A stretch of 38,509 nucleotides of DNA from Bacteroidota bacterium (GTDB lineage: Bacteria > Bacteroidota > Bacteroidia > B-17B0 > Aurantibacillaceae): NCBI GenBank assembly GCA_018267655.1, contig JAFDYB010000063.1, positions 1-38,509 of the forward strand, in the 5' to 3' direction. Made by a program: the position numbers and the translations under genes. The number at the start of each line of letters is the position of its first letter. The stretch's first letter is position 1. Below are positions 1 to 9,243 of this stretch, piece by piece. The notes beneath the pieces were generated by a model. That model saw only the letters and a program-made list of their open reading frames with translations, was not told the origin of the DNA and did no database searches.

Positions 1-83
1 AAAAAACATAAAACAAATAAGGCATTTTTTCATACTAACAAAATTAAAACATTTTACATAAAAGCAAACGTATTTTTGTTAAA

Positions 84-365
84 TCAATTTTTTGCCTGAG
101 AGAGTAGCTGTGCTTGTTGTTTTTTAAGCAGGGCTAGTTCGCTTTGTAATTGCTGTATTTGGGTACTTAGGTTTTTAAGTTCTTCAAGGGTAATAGTTGT
201 TGTAGCATCGGTAAAAATAATTTGTCCTTTAGGTGCGGCAAGGCTTAGGTTTTGCTCGTTGTTGCTTAGTGTGGTGCTGTTGTTTTCGTTTAGTGTCATT
301 ACAAAGCCACGGTTGGCAGCTGCGCCTGTAAATAATTGCCAGTTGTTATCGGGTTGTGCCTTTTG
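84..365 (-). pseudogene. 3' fragment of a tail-fibre-like surface protein gene
   Basis: An open frame runs from just after an in-frame stop at 366-368 down to the stop at 84. The only internal ATG is at 299, and reading from it gives 71 residues. Upstream of that ATG the frame still reads as protein-like sequence (NWQLFTGAAANRGFV), so the ATG is probably not a true start and the 5' part is missing. The last ~35 residues (LEELKNLSTQIQQLQSELALL...) form a heptad-like coiled coil. Such an end is common in Bacteroidota tail-fibre or endosialidase-chaperone-like proteins. I read it as the surviving 3' end of a larger gene; a second piece in the same orientation lies at about 1100-1320. The family assignment is weak. 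Confidence 0.4.
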
Positions 366-539
366 TTAGGCTGGTCGTTTTACGTTCCTTCTTCTTGCAG
401 TTTTTTGATTGATCAATTTGAGGTTTCGTTTTTCTTTGTCAGCCTTTATGAAATCGCTTATTGCTTTTTCTTCCGCTTTTGTCAGTGATCTTGATTCAAC
501 TACAAAGTCAATATCAAGAGGTTCTTTTATTAGTCCCAT
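366..539 (-). CDS. Small basic protein, 57 aa, partner of the GNAT-like gene
   Basis: ATG at 539 (MGLIKEPLDIDFVVESRSLT...) and TAA at 366-368 give 57 residues. The N-terminus is acidic and hydrophobic; the C-terminus is strongly basic (QKTARRRNVKRP), as in small DNA-binding or antitoxin-like proteins. It starts only 10 nt after the stop of the GNAT-like gene upstream, so the two are probably co-transcribed and translated together. I recall short Bacteroidota proteins beginning MGLIKEP, but no function is known to me. A role as antitoxin or accessory protein of the neighbour is only a guess from size, charge and pairing. Confidence 0.55.
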   Translation of the reverse strand: MGLIKEPLDIDFVVESRSLTKAEEKAISDFIKADKEKRNLKLINQKTARRRNVKRPA

Positions 540-549
540 AATTATACAT

Positions 550-1071
550 TTAAAAATATTTGTTCATTAAGATTAACGCAGATTCTGTTGTTATGACCAT
601 TTTATGCCCTCCGAAATGAATAGCGCCTAAGGTCTGTTCGTAATGTGCTATCAATTTAGTTTTTGATAAAAATGAAACATACCCTTCTCCGCCTCTCTGA
701 AACGAAAGTTTACATGCAAACGCAACGAGGTTTCCAGGAACACCTAAATATGTTTTCCCTTTTCCAATGTTGAAAGGCGCACTTTCAATCAAGTGTACAT
801 AAACATGGTCGGACTTCACTTCTAAACTAACAAGACCTTGAATGATATTTGGATTATTTGAAATTGTTAATTTGTAAACCTCCCTTTCTGGAATTTTAAA
901 TTCGTTTGACCAATTAAATTGCCAATCAATTTTCTTCGTTATATTTTTTAATTCAGCCTTTGTAAGCATAGAAATCTCGGTCGGAAAACTATCTCTCGAC
1001 TTTACATTTTCAATAGAGTTTGTTAGTTTGTCTATTTCAAAATCTAATTCTATTTCCTTTCGTTTTTTCAC
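550..1071 (-). CDS. GNAT-like acetyltransferase of a Bacteroidota accessory family
   Basis: This is a 173-residue protein. The C-terminal half carries a GNAT-like core: GVPGNLVAFACKLS (about 110-123), then EGYVSFLSKTKLIAHYE and the ending ITTESALILMNKYF. The pattern of small residues before an alpha helix, then beta strand, then helix, matches the acetyl-CoA binding region of GNAT folds, although no classical Q/RxxGxG/A motif is obvious. I recall similar 170-residue proteins in mobile or accessory Bacteroidota DNA, paired with a 50-60 residue protein as here. The substrate is unknown. The gene sits among fragments of a tail-fibre-like gene and a transposase remnant, which suggests recent arrival. 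A weak -7-like box (TAAATTCG) lies upstream. The open frame and residue pattern make a real gene likely; the GNAT label is moderate. Confidence 0.6.
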   Translation of the reverse strand: MKKRKEIELDFEIDKLTNSIENVKSRDSFPTEISMLTKAELKNITKKIDWQFNWSNEFKIPEREVYKLTISNNPNIIQGLVSLEVKSDHVYVHLIESAPFNIGKGKTYLGVPGNLVAFACKLSFQRGGEGYVSFLSKTKLIAHYEQTLGAIHFGGHKMVITTESALILMNKYF

Positions 1072-1083
1072 AATACGAATTTA

Positions 1084-1318
1084 CGAAAATTTTGCCTATT
1101 TTGAAAGTTGGTTTTGTTGGTTTGATGATTCGTTGACATGATCCGCTAACTACTGCATTTGTACCATCAGAACGAAAAAACAAGCCCGTGTTTGTTGGAA
1201 ACTCCTTTAAATGCAATAGGTTTAAGGGAGTGCTAAAACCATTACCTATGCCTATGAAACCAGGGTTTGCGCTACCCGTGCCTAGTATAGTCATGCGTGG
1301 AGTACCTGGACAACAAAC
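1084..1318 (-). pseudogene. Internal fragment of a tail-fibre-like protein gene
   Basis: On the minus strand this stretch reads as GTGSANPGFIGIGNGFSTP, then LNLLHLKEFPTNTGLFFRSDGTN. The G-(F/V)-(I/V)-G-I-G-N/T motif followed by P-x-N-x-L-H-L is the repeating signature of Bacteroidota tail-fibre or endosialidase-chaperone-like surface proteins. There is no start of its own: toward higher coordinates it meets a plus-strand transposase remnant near 1318, and toward lower coordinates it dissolves into the upstream region of the GNAT-like gene. It lies in the same orientation as the 84-365 fragment and may be the other part of the same broken gene. The ends are approximate. Confidence 0.4.
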
Positions 1319-1465
1319 AAATTTGTTTAAAACCGAACTCAAAACATTTTTATCAGATAGTGTAATCCTCTATCGTTTAACAGATAAAATAAATTGGGAA
1401 GAAGTTCACACATTTTGTGAACCTTATTGCTCCCGTTTTGGCAATGTCTTAATTTATTTAGAACA
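1318..1465 (+). pseudogene. N-terminal remnant of an IS5/IS1182-type transposase
   Basis: The plus-strand frame encodes TNLFKTELKTFLSDS, then LYRLTDKINWEEVHTFCEPYCS and a stop shortly after. The pattern L-(A/T)-D-K-I-(D/N)-W-x-x-(F/V) followed by a bulky, Y-rich segment is the conserved N-terminus of IS5/IS1182-family DDE transposases (usually L-A-x-x-I-D-W-x-x-F-E-x-x-F-x-x-x-Y). The usual G-R-P-x-x-P-x-R-x-M-V-G block that should follow is absent, and no catalytic DDE residues remain, so this is a dead fragment. It ends about 60 bases before guaB. The boundary on the left is the point where the minus-strand tail-fibre-like reading stops. Confidence 0.5.
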
Positions 1466-1493
1466 CTTTTGATCCTTGATCAATAAAATTGAT

Positions 1494-1501
1494 TATATTT
1501 G
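1494..1501 (+). promoter_or_regulatory. guaB promoter, -7 box
   Basis: TATATTTG matches the Bacteroidota TAnnTTTG -7 consensus. A TTTG at 1468-1471 lies 22 bases upstream as a possible -33 element. Transcription would begin near 1508, which excludes the in-frame ATG at 1489 and supports the ATG at 1531. Confidence 0.65.
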
Positions 1502-1530
1502 TGCGAATTTTAAATCTAAAATTCGCCAGC

Positions 1531-3006
1531 ATGAGCTTAACTTACTTAAAAGATAAATTTGTAACCGATGGTTTAACATTTGACGATGTTTTGTTAGTAC
1601 CCGATTACTCCGAAGTATTACCGCGCGAAGTTGAAATTTCGAGCTATTTTTCAAAAAACATTAAAGTTAATTCTCCCTTAGTTTCTGCCGCCATGGATAC
1701 GGTAACAGAACATCGCTTAGCAATAGTTATGGCGCAAGAGGGCGGTATTGGTGTTCTACATAAAAACATGTCAATTGACGATCAAGCTGCGCAAGTACGA
1801 AGAGTAAAACGCAGCGAAAGCGGCATGCTGCTCGACCCCATTACACTTAACGAAAATGCTCTAATACAAGACGCGTTAAATATTATGGCTGAAAATAAAA
1901 TTGGCGGAATACCTGTTGTTGACAAGCAACACAAGCTTCTTGGTATTATTACCAATCGCGATTTGCGCTTTGAAAAAAACTTAAATCGCCCGGTACAACA
2001 AATAATGACAATGCGCGAAAATGTTATTACAGCGCACCAAGGCATTACACTAAAACAAGCTGAAGATATTTTACAAAAGCATAAGATTGAAAAGCTCCCA
2101 ATCATTGATAAACAAAATCGCCTAGTTGGTTTAATTACATATAAAGATATTACTAAAATTAAAGTACGTCCAAACGCATGTAAAGATGACCAAGGCCGAC
2201 TAAGAGTTGCCGCCGCCGTAGGTGTAACTGCCGATACAATAATGCGAATAGATGCATTGGTTAATGCAGGCGTAGATGCAGTGATAATTGATACAGCTCA
2301 CGGCCACAGCGAAAGGGTTATTGATACTCTTAAAAAAATAAAAAAATCATTTAAAACTCAAATTATTGTTGGCAATGTTGCTACTGGTAACGCCGCTTTA
2401 GCCTTAGCTAAAGCTGGTGCTGACGGTGTTAAGGTTGGAATTGGTCCGGGCTCTATTTGTACAACACGTGTAATTGCAGGTGTTGGTGTGCCACAATTAA
2501 CTGCCATCATTGAGTGTGCAAACGCATTAAAAGGTAGCAAAGTACCTATCATTGCTGATGGAGGAATTAGATTTACGGGCGATGTAGTTAAAGCATTAGC
2601 TGCCGGCGCAGGCACAGTAATGATGGGTGGCTTATTTGCAGGAACAGAAGAAAGCCCCGGCGAAACAATCATTTTTGAAGGAAGAAAGTTTAAATCATAC
2701 AGGGGTATGGGTTCATTAGAAGCGATGCAAAAAGGAAGCAAAGACAGATATTTCCAAGATGCCGAAGATGACATTAAAAAATTAGTACCCGAAGGTATAA
2801 GCGGAAGAGTTCCTTACAAAGGCAATTTAGCTGAAATAATATACCAACTAACAGGCGGTTTACGCGCAGGTATGGGATATTGCGGTGCAAAAAATATTAG
2901 CGACTTACAAAAAGCAAAATTTATTCGAATAACATCTGCCGGAGTAAAAGAAAGTCACCCGCACGATGTTGTTATAACCCGCGAAGCACCAAATTACACA
3001 CGTTAA
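1531..3006 (+). CDS. guaB: Inosine-5'-monophosphate dehydrogenase
   Basis: This cytosolic enzyme oxidises IMP to XMP with NAD+, the committed step of guanine nucleotide synthesis. The protein has 491 residues, normal for the family. The N-terminal barrel part ([31 protein letters not shown]) is followed by a tandem CBS-domain insert (about 95-215), then the rest of the TIM barrel. The catalytic loop GPGSICTTR carries Cys310, followed by the flap region ([11 protein letters not shown] ... RVPYKG). The reading frame is open from 1489, but the usual N-terminus [19 protein letters not shown] starts at 1531 and a -7 promoter box sits at 1494-1501, so 1531 is preferred. The def gene follows after three bases and is probably co-transcribed. 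Confidence 0.97.
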   Translation: MSLTYLKDKFVTDGLTFDDVLLVPDYSEVLPREVEISSYFSKNIKVNSPLVSAAMDTVTEHRLAIVMAQEGGIGVLHKNMSIDDQAAQVRRVKRSESGMLLDPITLNENALIQDALNIMAENKIGGIPVVDKQHKLLGIITNRDLRFEKNLNRPVQQIMTMRENVITAHQGITLKQAEDILQKHKIEKLPIIDKQNRLVGLITYKDITKIKVRPNACKDDQGRLRVAAAVGVTADTIMRIDALVNAGVDAVIIDTAHGHSERVIDTLKKIKKSFKTQIIVGNVATGNAALALAKAGADGVKVGIGPGSICTTRVIAGVGVPQLTAIIECANALKGSKVPIIADGGIRFTGDVVKALAAGAGTVMMGGLFAGTEESPGETIIFEGRKFKSYRGMGSLEAMQKGSKDRYFQDAEDDIKKLVPEGISGRVPYKGNLAEIIYQLTGGLRAGMGYCGAKNISDLQKAKFIRITSAGVKESHPHDVVITREAPNYTR

Positions 3007-3009
3007 AAT

Positions 3010-3603
3010 ATGATATTACCAATTGTAGTTTATGGCGACCCCATTTTACGTAAAGTTGCCGCTCAAATTGATTCTAATTACGAAGATTTAAATGTTTTAA
3101 TTAAAAACATGTTCGATACTATGTACAGTGCCAAAGGGGTTGGCTTAGCCGCTCCGCAAATTGGCAAGTCTATACGCTTATTTATTGTAGATACAGAGCC
3201 GTTTGCAACAGATGATGATGAAGAAAGTGAATTTACCCCTGAGCAAAAAAAACAATTAATAGCTTTTAAAAAAGTATTTATTAATGCTAAAATAACAAGC
3301 GAAACCGGTATTGAATGGAAGTTTAACGAGGGTTGTTTAAGTATTCCAAAAATTAGAGAAGATGTAAATAGGAAGCCTGAAATTAAAATTGAATACTACG
3401 ACGAGCATTTTAAAAAACATGTTGAAGCGTATGATGGCGTTATTGCGCGTGTTATTCAGCATGAATACGATCATATTGAAGGAAAACTATTTACAGATTT
3501 AATAAGTCCTTTTAAACGTAAAATGATTTCTGGCAAGCTGGCAGATATTAGCAAAGGAAAAATTAATCCCGATTACCGAATTAAAGTTTATAAAGCAAAA
3601 TAA
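3010..3603 (+). CDS. def: Peptide deformylase
   Basis: Removes the formyl group from the N-terminal methionine of new proteins, using a bound metal (usually Fe2+). All three family motifs are present: GVGLAAPQIG (43-52), EGCLS (107-111, metal ligand Cys109) and HEYDH (151-155, two His ligands and the catalytic Glu). The length of 197 residues is typical of Bacteroidota type I enzymes. Residues about 65-85 form an acidic insertion (DDDEESEFTPEQKK) between motifs 1 and 2, as is usual in this phylum. It starts three bases after guaB with no room for its own promoter, so it is most likely the second gene of a guaB-def transcript. A palindromic element follows directly. Confidence 0.97.
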   Translation: MILPIVVYGDPILRKVAAQIDSNYEDLNVLIKNMFDTMYSAKGVGLAAPQIGKSIRLFIVDTEPFATDDDEESEFTPEQKKQLIAFKKVFINAKITSETGIEWKFNEGCLSIPKIREDVNRKPEIKIEYYDEHFKKHVEAYDGVIARVIQHEYDHIEGKLFTDLISPFKRKMISGKLADISKGKINPDYRIKVYKAK

Positions 3604-3606
3604 GTA

Positions 3607-3767
3607 ATACCAAGCTCAAATATATTATAGACTAAAGATACTTAGGTAGTTTTTGCTTAGATGATGAAAAAAAATTTTGCGTAGCAACGCCTACGGAAAG
3701 ATTTTTTGAGGAAGTATAAACGAAAAATAACAAGTAGATTGGGCTACAATATATTTGTACTTGGTAT
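3607..3767. repeat. 161-bp palindromic (MITE-like) element
   Basis: Terminal arms 3607-3630 and 3744-3767 are inverted repeats of 24 bases with three mismatches (left arm begins ATACCAAG, right arm ends CTTGGTAT). Inside lies a second nested palindrome: an A-rich run, then GCGTAG, a short loop, CTACGG and a T-rich run (about 3667-3714), with CGTAG-CAACGC-CTACG at its centre. There is no coding sequence. The whole element could fold into a long hairpin. It sits directly after def and may also act as its 3' end. A sequence closely resembling one arm recurs at 38318-38341. The size and structure suggest a non-autonomous transposable or REP-like element, inferred from structure alone. Confidence 0.6.
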
Positions 3768-3817
3768 AAATACAAACTAATTTTTTAATTTACACACTTA
3801 GTGAAACAGTGCCAAAA

Positions 3818-4588
3818 TTATTGTGCATTCCAGCCGCCGTCTACCGGTAAGGCAATGCCTGTAACAGTATTAGATGTATCGGCAGCTAAAAACAAAGCTG
3901 TTTTTCCAAGTGTTTCAACGCTAACAAATTCTTTAACTGCTTGTTTATATAGCATCACTTTGCTAACAACATCTTCTTCGCTCATGTGGTGAGCTTTTGC
4001 TTGGTCGGCAATTTGTTTTTCTACTAACGGCGTTTTAACGTAACCCGGACAAATAGCATTTACAGTAATATTAAACGGAGCGCCCTCTAAAGCAAGGGTT
4101 TTAGTAAGACCTAATATACCGTGTTTGCTTGCAACATAAGCGCTTTTAAATTCAGATGCAACTAAGCCATGGGCCGATGCAATATTTATAATTCGCCCAA
4201 ATTTTTGCTCTTTCATAGCATTCCAAACAGCTTTTGAAAGATAAAATGCGCTTGTTAAGTTTATTCCAATTATAGCATTCCACTTGTCATCAGGGAAATC
4301 TTCGATAGGCGATACAAATTGAATACCCGCATTATTGATTAGCACATCTATTTTTCCAAATTTTGAAACCCCTTCGCTTACCATGGTTCTTAGCTCTTCC
4401 GGTTTTAGCATATTAGCCCCGTTGTAAAGAGTTTCTATTCCAAATTCTAATGCAATATTTTTTGCTATTTCAGGGCCGTTTGTTTCTAAGCCATTAAAAA
4501 TAATATTATATTGTTTTGTTTTAGCAAATTCGCGAGCTATTCCTAATCCTATTCCGCTAGTACTCCCTGTAATTAATATGGTTTTCAT
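3818..4588 (-). CDS. bdhA: 3-hydroxybutyrate dehydrogenase (SDR family)
   Basis: NAD-dependent interconversion of (R)-3-hydroxybutyrate and acetoacetate in the cytosol, linked to ketone-body or PHB metabolism. The 256-residue protein is a classical short-chain dehydrogenase: nucleotide motif GSTSGIG (8-14), NNAG (85-88) and a catalytic triad of Ser138, Tyr151 and Lys155 (YVASK). The segments KSAYVASKHGILGLTKT, VNAICPGYVKTPLVEKQI and the C-terminal VDGGW are diagnostic for 3-hydroxybutyrate dehydrogenases among SDRs, including the Q-(I/x)-x-(D)-Q-A-K-A segment. It stands alone, with a -7 box at 4611-4618 just upstream. Another SDR specificity cannot be fully excluded. Confidence 0.9.
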   Translation of the reverse strand: MKTILITGSTSGIGLGIAREFAKTKQYNIIFNGLETNGPEIAKNIALEFGIETLYNGANMLKPEELRTMVSEGVSKFGKIDVLINNAGIQFVSPIEDFPDDKWNAIIGINLTSAFYLSKAVWNAMKEQKFGRIINIASAHGLVASEFKSAYVASKHGILGLTKTLALEGAPFNITVNAICPGYVKTPLVEKQIADQAKAHHMSEEDVVSKVMLYKQAVKEFVSVETLGKTALFLAADTSNTVTGIALPVDGGWNAQ

Positions 4589-4610
4589 AATTTAAAATTT
4601 AATATAATTA

Positions 4611-4618
4611 CAAATATA
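4611..4618 (-). promoter_or_regulatory. Promoter -7 box for the 3-hydroxybutyrate dehydrogenase gene
   Basis: On the minus strand the sequence reads TATATTTG, a full match to TAnnTTTG, 22 bases before the ATG at 4588. Confidence 0.55.
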
Positions 4619-4720
4619 TTTTGCTTGTTTGCCATAAAAAAGCAAAATAACCATAAACTAAGTTGATTTAATATAATTTGTGAAGAATACGTATAAAAAA
4701 GCTTCCTTGTTGTAGTTTAA

Positions 4721-4758
4721 ATAAAAAACGCAATTGCTTAAACAATTGCGTTTTTTAT
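4721..4758. terminator. Strong intrinsic terminator after atpC
   Basis: A perfect 16-base inverted repeat (4721-4736 and 4743-4758) with a six-base loop. On the minus strand the stem ends in a run of T after ATTGCG-type pairs, as expected for a rho-independent terminator of the atpD-atpC transcript. The A/T tails on both sides make it usable from either direction. Confidence 0.85.
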
Positions 4759-4780
4759 GAGAAATAATTTTTTATTAAAA

Positions 4781-5017
4781 TTATTCGGCTAAAACGGTTA
4801 CTTTGTTTTTATTTACTTCAACAACTCCACCTTTTACTTCAAATTCAGTTTTTGAATTATTATCTTGTGTAATTTCAATTTTTCCTTTTGTTAAGGTTGC
4901 TATCATGGCTGCGTGATTATTTAAAATGCCAAAACTACCCTCACTGCCCGGAAATATTGCAGATTTTACAGTGCCTTCAAATAATTTTTTATCGGGTGTA
5001 ATAATTTCTAGTTTCAT
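4781..5017 (-). CDS. atpC: ATP synthase epsilon subunit, short form
   Basis: Subunit of the F1 central stalk, linking the gamma rotor to the c-ring. The 78 residues cover the N-terminal beta-sandwich domain only (MKLEIITPDKKLFEG; VKSAIFPGSEGSFGILNNHA). The two-helix C-terminal regulatory domain found in E. coli (about 139 aa in total) is missing. This is a normal state in Bacteroidota rather than a truncation: the stop is followed by a clean terminator and the final residues VEVNKNKVTVLAE close the sandwich. It begins six bases after atpD and shares its transcript. With no C-terminal helices, inhibition of ATP hydrolysis by epsilon is unlikely. Confidence 0.93.
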   Translation of the reverse strand: MKLEIITPDKKLFEGTVKSAIFPGSEGSFGILNNHAAMIATLTKGKIEITQDNNSKTEFEVKGGVVEVNKNKVTVLAE

Positions 5018-5023
5018 CTTAGC

Positions 5024-6535
<1,512 letters not shown>

Positions 6536-6553
6536 TTAAATTAAATTTGGGCG

Positions 6554-6561
6554 CAAATGTA
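6554..6561 (-). promoter_or_regulatory. atpD promoter, -7 box
   Basis: The minus strand reads TACATTTG, matching TAnnTTTG, 25 bases before the atpD ATG at 6529. No convincing -33 element was seen. Confidence 0.6.
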
Positions 6562-6707
6562 GTGATTTTTTTAAGAATTTAACGAAATTTTAAATAAAAA
6601 TCATTAACAATACCTTCTTAATTTATGCAAAGTTAAGCGCATTGTTACTTTACCGTATAGCTAAAACAAATCTTTACTTTGAGTTTAAATTCTGATAACT
6701 TAGCGCA

Positions 6708-7319
6708 ATGATTTTAATTCGTTTAATAAAATTTTTACCTTTTGCATTATTATTGTGTTTTTGCAATAATGAGCCAAAAATTACCGATAATGCCAATAAA
6801 CCTGTAAATAAAAAAGAAACGCTTATAAAACCTTATACCCAACTGAGTGATGAAAAAGGTTTTAATGGTATTTATATTGTTGGCGATATGCTGGCTTTTT
6901 CAAAAACTGATTCTGCTGCCGGGGAGAAAATTGGCCAAAAAATTCAAAATGCTATGCAATTATTAAGCAAACAATTATTGGCTTTTAATAAAAATTTTAA
7001 CTCAAATTTTGGATTAATAACATATAACGAAAACGTAAATAATATTGTTTTTCAACTTATTTTACCAATTGACAGTATGCCAAAAACAAAGCCTAAAAAT
7101 TGTGATGTGATTGTGCTTTATAAGGACACCATGCTTGTATTTAATCATTATGGCTCTTACAAGGGTATTAAAAATGCTTACAATAATATTGATCAAAAAC
7201 TTGCAACGCTTAATTTAAAAAAGAAAAAACTGCCAATTGAATTTTACATTACTGATGTTACAACGGAGCCTGATTCTGCTAAATGGCTTACCAGAATTAT
7301 GGTTCCTGTTAGTTTTTAA
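6708..7319 (+). CDS. Putative lipoprotein with a GyrI-like effector-binding domain
   Basis: A 203-residue protein. The N-terminus (LIRLIKFLPFALLLCFCNN) looks like a lipoprotein signal with Cys17 or Cys19 as acylation site, followed by an Asn/Lys-rich tether. The C-terminal part (about 120-203) resembles the GyrI-like/AraC effector-binding fold: HYGSYKGIKNAYNNID, then a strand-helix unit and the closing FYITDVTTEPDSAKWLTRI, which matches the characteristic Y-x-T-D-P-x-x-x-P-D-x-x-x-W pattern. In other bacteria this fold binds small hydrophobic ligands; here it would face the periplasm or the outer membrane. The ligand and role are unknown. It converges on yidC with three bases between stops. 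Confidence 0.65.
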   Translation: MILIRLIKFLPFALLLCFCNNEPKITDNANKPVNKKETLIKPYTQLSDEKGFNGIYIVGDMLAFSKTDSAAGEKIGQKIQNAMQLLSKQLLAFNKNFNSNFGLITYNENVNNIVFQLILPIDSMPKTKPKNCDVIVLYKDTMLVFNHYGSYKGIKNAYNNIDQKLATLNLKKKKLPIEFYITDVTTEPDSAKWLTRIMVPVSF

Positions 7320-7322
7320 TGA

Positions 7323-9215
7323 TTATTTTTTGCCTTTTGCGCTGTTTACTTGTTGCTGTCTTTGGCGCGCCATTTCTTCTAAACGCTGTGCAAAGCCGCC
7401 TTTCTTCTTAGGCTTTTTCATGTTTTCTTCGAGTTGGGTTCTAATTGTAGAATCTTTTATAAACAACTTAATAATGTAGTTTTGGCTAAATGTAAACATA
7501 TTCGCTAAAAAGTAATACCAGCTTAAACCAGCCGAATAGCGGTTCATTACGGCTAAAAATATAACCGGCATAAAATACATCATAAACTTCATGCCAGGCA
7601 TTTGATTGCTTTGTGGGGTAGCCATCATGTTACTGTTCATGTAAGTGTAAATAATAGTACTTACAAACATTAAGGCTGCAAACAAGCTTACGTGGTCGCC
7701 ATATATAGATGATATTACAGGAATGTTGCCAAAATGCCAAATGCTATCATAGGTACTTAAATCATCTGCCCATAAAAAATTTTTTTGTCGAAGTTCAATG
7801 GCTGCCGGTATAAATGCAAACAATGCAATGAGTATAGGAAATTGTAATAATAAAGGGAAGCATCCGCTTAAAGGGTTTACACCAGCTTTATTGTACAAGG
7901 CCATTTGTTCTTGTTGTTTTTTAATAGGATCTGCATTTTTTTCAAATTTTGCATTAAGTTGATCTATTTCAGGCTTTAATAAACGCATACGAGCGCCGCT
8001 TAAATATGTTTTGTAGGCAATAGGTGATAGCAATAATTTTACAATTAAGGTTAAAATTAAAATTACAAGGCCCATATTAAGTGTGCCTAAGCCATTAAAT
8101 AATGGAATAACTAACCATTTATTAATTACGCTAAATACACTCCAACCGGTTGGAATAATTTTTTCCATATCATTGCCAATAGCTTTAAGTGTGCTGTAAT
8201 GATTTGGGCCAAAGTAAAAATCAAAATCAAATTTTTCAGAAGCGTTGCCGCTAAACGGAATACTCATTTCGGTTGCAACTGATTTTACAACCGCTTCTGA
8301 ATTTGGGCGTAGTCCGGTTTTTATATAGCTTCCTGATTTTAAAAAATTTGTTTTTGCAATAATGGTTGAGTTAAAAAACTGTTGTTTAAATGATACCCAT
8401 TTAATATCGGCATCGTTTAGCTCTTTGGTATCTTCTTTCCCGGGATTAATGTAATCAGGTGAATTATCGGCTTGCTTATAATAAATCGTAGCGGCTTCGC
8501 GTTCTTTTACAATGTGTTTTTCTTGTGTTGGCAGCAACATTGCCCAGTTAAGTTGAATTTGTTCTTCTTTATCGGAAATAATAGTTTGCATACCTACTAG
8601 TTTTATAGAAGAATTAACAAGGTATGAACCAGCGTTAAGAGTATAATTAATTTCGATATAAGAGCCGGGTTTAGATGTTTGTAATTGTAAAGTGATTTGA
8701 TTTTTTTCAGATTTAACTGATGTAAAATAAAAGCTATCTGTACTAAACACTCTGCTGCGTTGGTATGCGTTTAATTTAAGTGCAAAAGATGTGCTGTCTT
8801 TATCAAATAACACCAATGGCTCTGTTTTGCCATAGCGTTTGTATTCTTTAAGTTCAACTTTTACAATTTGAGCGCCTCTGTTTAAAATGGTAGCTTTAAG
8901 TTTTTCATTTTCAATTGTAAAATAGCTATCGGTGCCTTTCGCTGAAACAGCAAAATCTTTATATTTTTCGTTAAATTGAATAGATTTAATAGAGTCGCTT
9001 AAAATAGTTGCGTTTAGCTTTGAAGCGGTATCTGTTAATGTTTTTGCTTTTTCTGCTTTTATAATTTCTTCGGTTCGTTTGTGTTCTATCAGAGCTAAGG
9101 AATCTTTAATGCGCTTGCGTGCCGCCAGTTGTTCTTTACTTGGAGCGCTAAAATAGAGCCAAGCTCCTAAAATAGCTGCTATTATGCCTAAACCTATAAG
9201 GGAATTTCTATCCAC
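7323..9215 (-). CDS. yidC: Membrane protein insertase YidC (GTG start)
   Basis: Inserts and folds inner-membrane proteins, alone or with SecYEG. With the GTG at 9215 the protein has 630 residues and begins DRNSLIGLGIIAAILGAWLYF, the standard first membrane segment of YidC. A large periplasmic beta domain follows (about 80-350), then the conserved five-helix core (LVILILTLIVKLLLSPI; GCFPLLLQFPILIALF) and a basic cytosolic tail (KKPKKKGG). The frame stays open up to an ATG at 9335, but a -7 box at 9236-9243 places the transcription start downstream of that ATG and of the in-frame ATG at 9257. GTG at 9215 is therefore the only start that fits both the promoter and the family. Confidence 0.95.
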   Translation of the reverse strand: MDRNSLIGLGIIAAILGAWLYFSAPSKEQLAARKRIKDSLALIEHKRTEEIIKAEKAKTLTDTASKLNATILSDSIKSIQFNEKYKDFAVSAKGTDSYFTIENEKLKATILNRGAQIVKVELKEYKRYGKTEPLVLFDKDSTSFALKLNAYQRSRVFSTDSFYFTSVKSEKNQITLQLQTSKPGSYIEINYTLNAGSYLVNSSIKLVGMQTIISDKEEQIQLNWAMLLPTQEKHIVKEREAATIYYKQADNSPDYINPGKEDTKELNDADIKWVSFKQQFFNSTIIAKTNFLKSGSYIKTGLRPNSEAVVKSVATEMSIPFSGNASEKFDFDFYFGPNHYSTLKAIGNDMEKIIPTGWSVFSVINKWLVIPLFNGLGTLNMGLVILILTLIVKLLLSPIAYKTYLSGARMRLLKPEIDQLNAKFEKNADPIKKQQEQMALYNKAGVNPLSGCFPLLLQFPILIALFAFIPAAIELRQKNFLWADDLSTYDSIWHFGNIPVISSIYGDHVSLFAALMFVSTIIYTYMNSNMMATPQSNQMPGMKFMMYFMPVIFLAVMNRYSAGLSWYYFLANMFTFSQNYIIKLFIKDSTIRTQLEENMKKPKKKGGFAQRLEEMARQRQQQVNSAKGKK

Positions 9216-9235
9216 AATTTTAATTTTAAAAGTCG

Positions 9236-9243
9236 CAAATTTA
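9236..9243 (-). promoter_or_regulatory. yidC promoter, -7 box
   Basis: The minus strand reads TAAATTTG (TAnnTTTG). It lies 20 bases before the GTG at 9215 and inside the longer open frame, so it decides the yidC start. Confidence 0.65.

Noticed and set aside
1188..1317. The N-terminal part of the plus-strand frame 1188-1472 as coding
   Set aside because: Its residues do not match a transposase, and the minus strand of the same DNA reads as a tail-fibre-like motif. Only the part after about 1318 is supported.
1037..1342. A 101-residue minus-strand open frame as an intact gene
   Set aside because: It overlaps the start of the GNAT-like gene and a plus-strand transposase remnant, and only its middle part is protein-like. 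It is treated as a fragment of a broken gene.
3801..3992. Plus-strand frame of 63 residues
   Set aside because: It lies antisense inside the well-supported 3-hydroxybutyrate dehydrogenase gene and has no recognisable features.
4781..5017. atpC as a truncated gene
   Set aside because: The 78-residue form without the C-terminal helices is usual in Bacteroidota, and a clean terminator follows.
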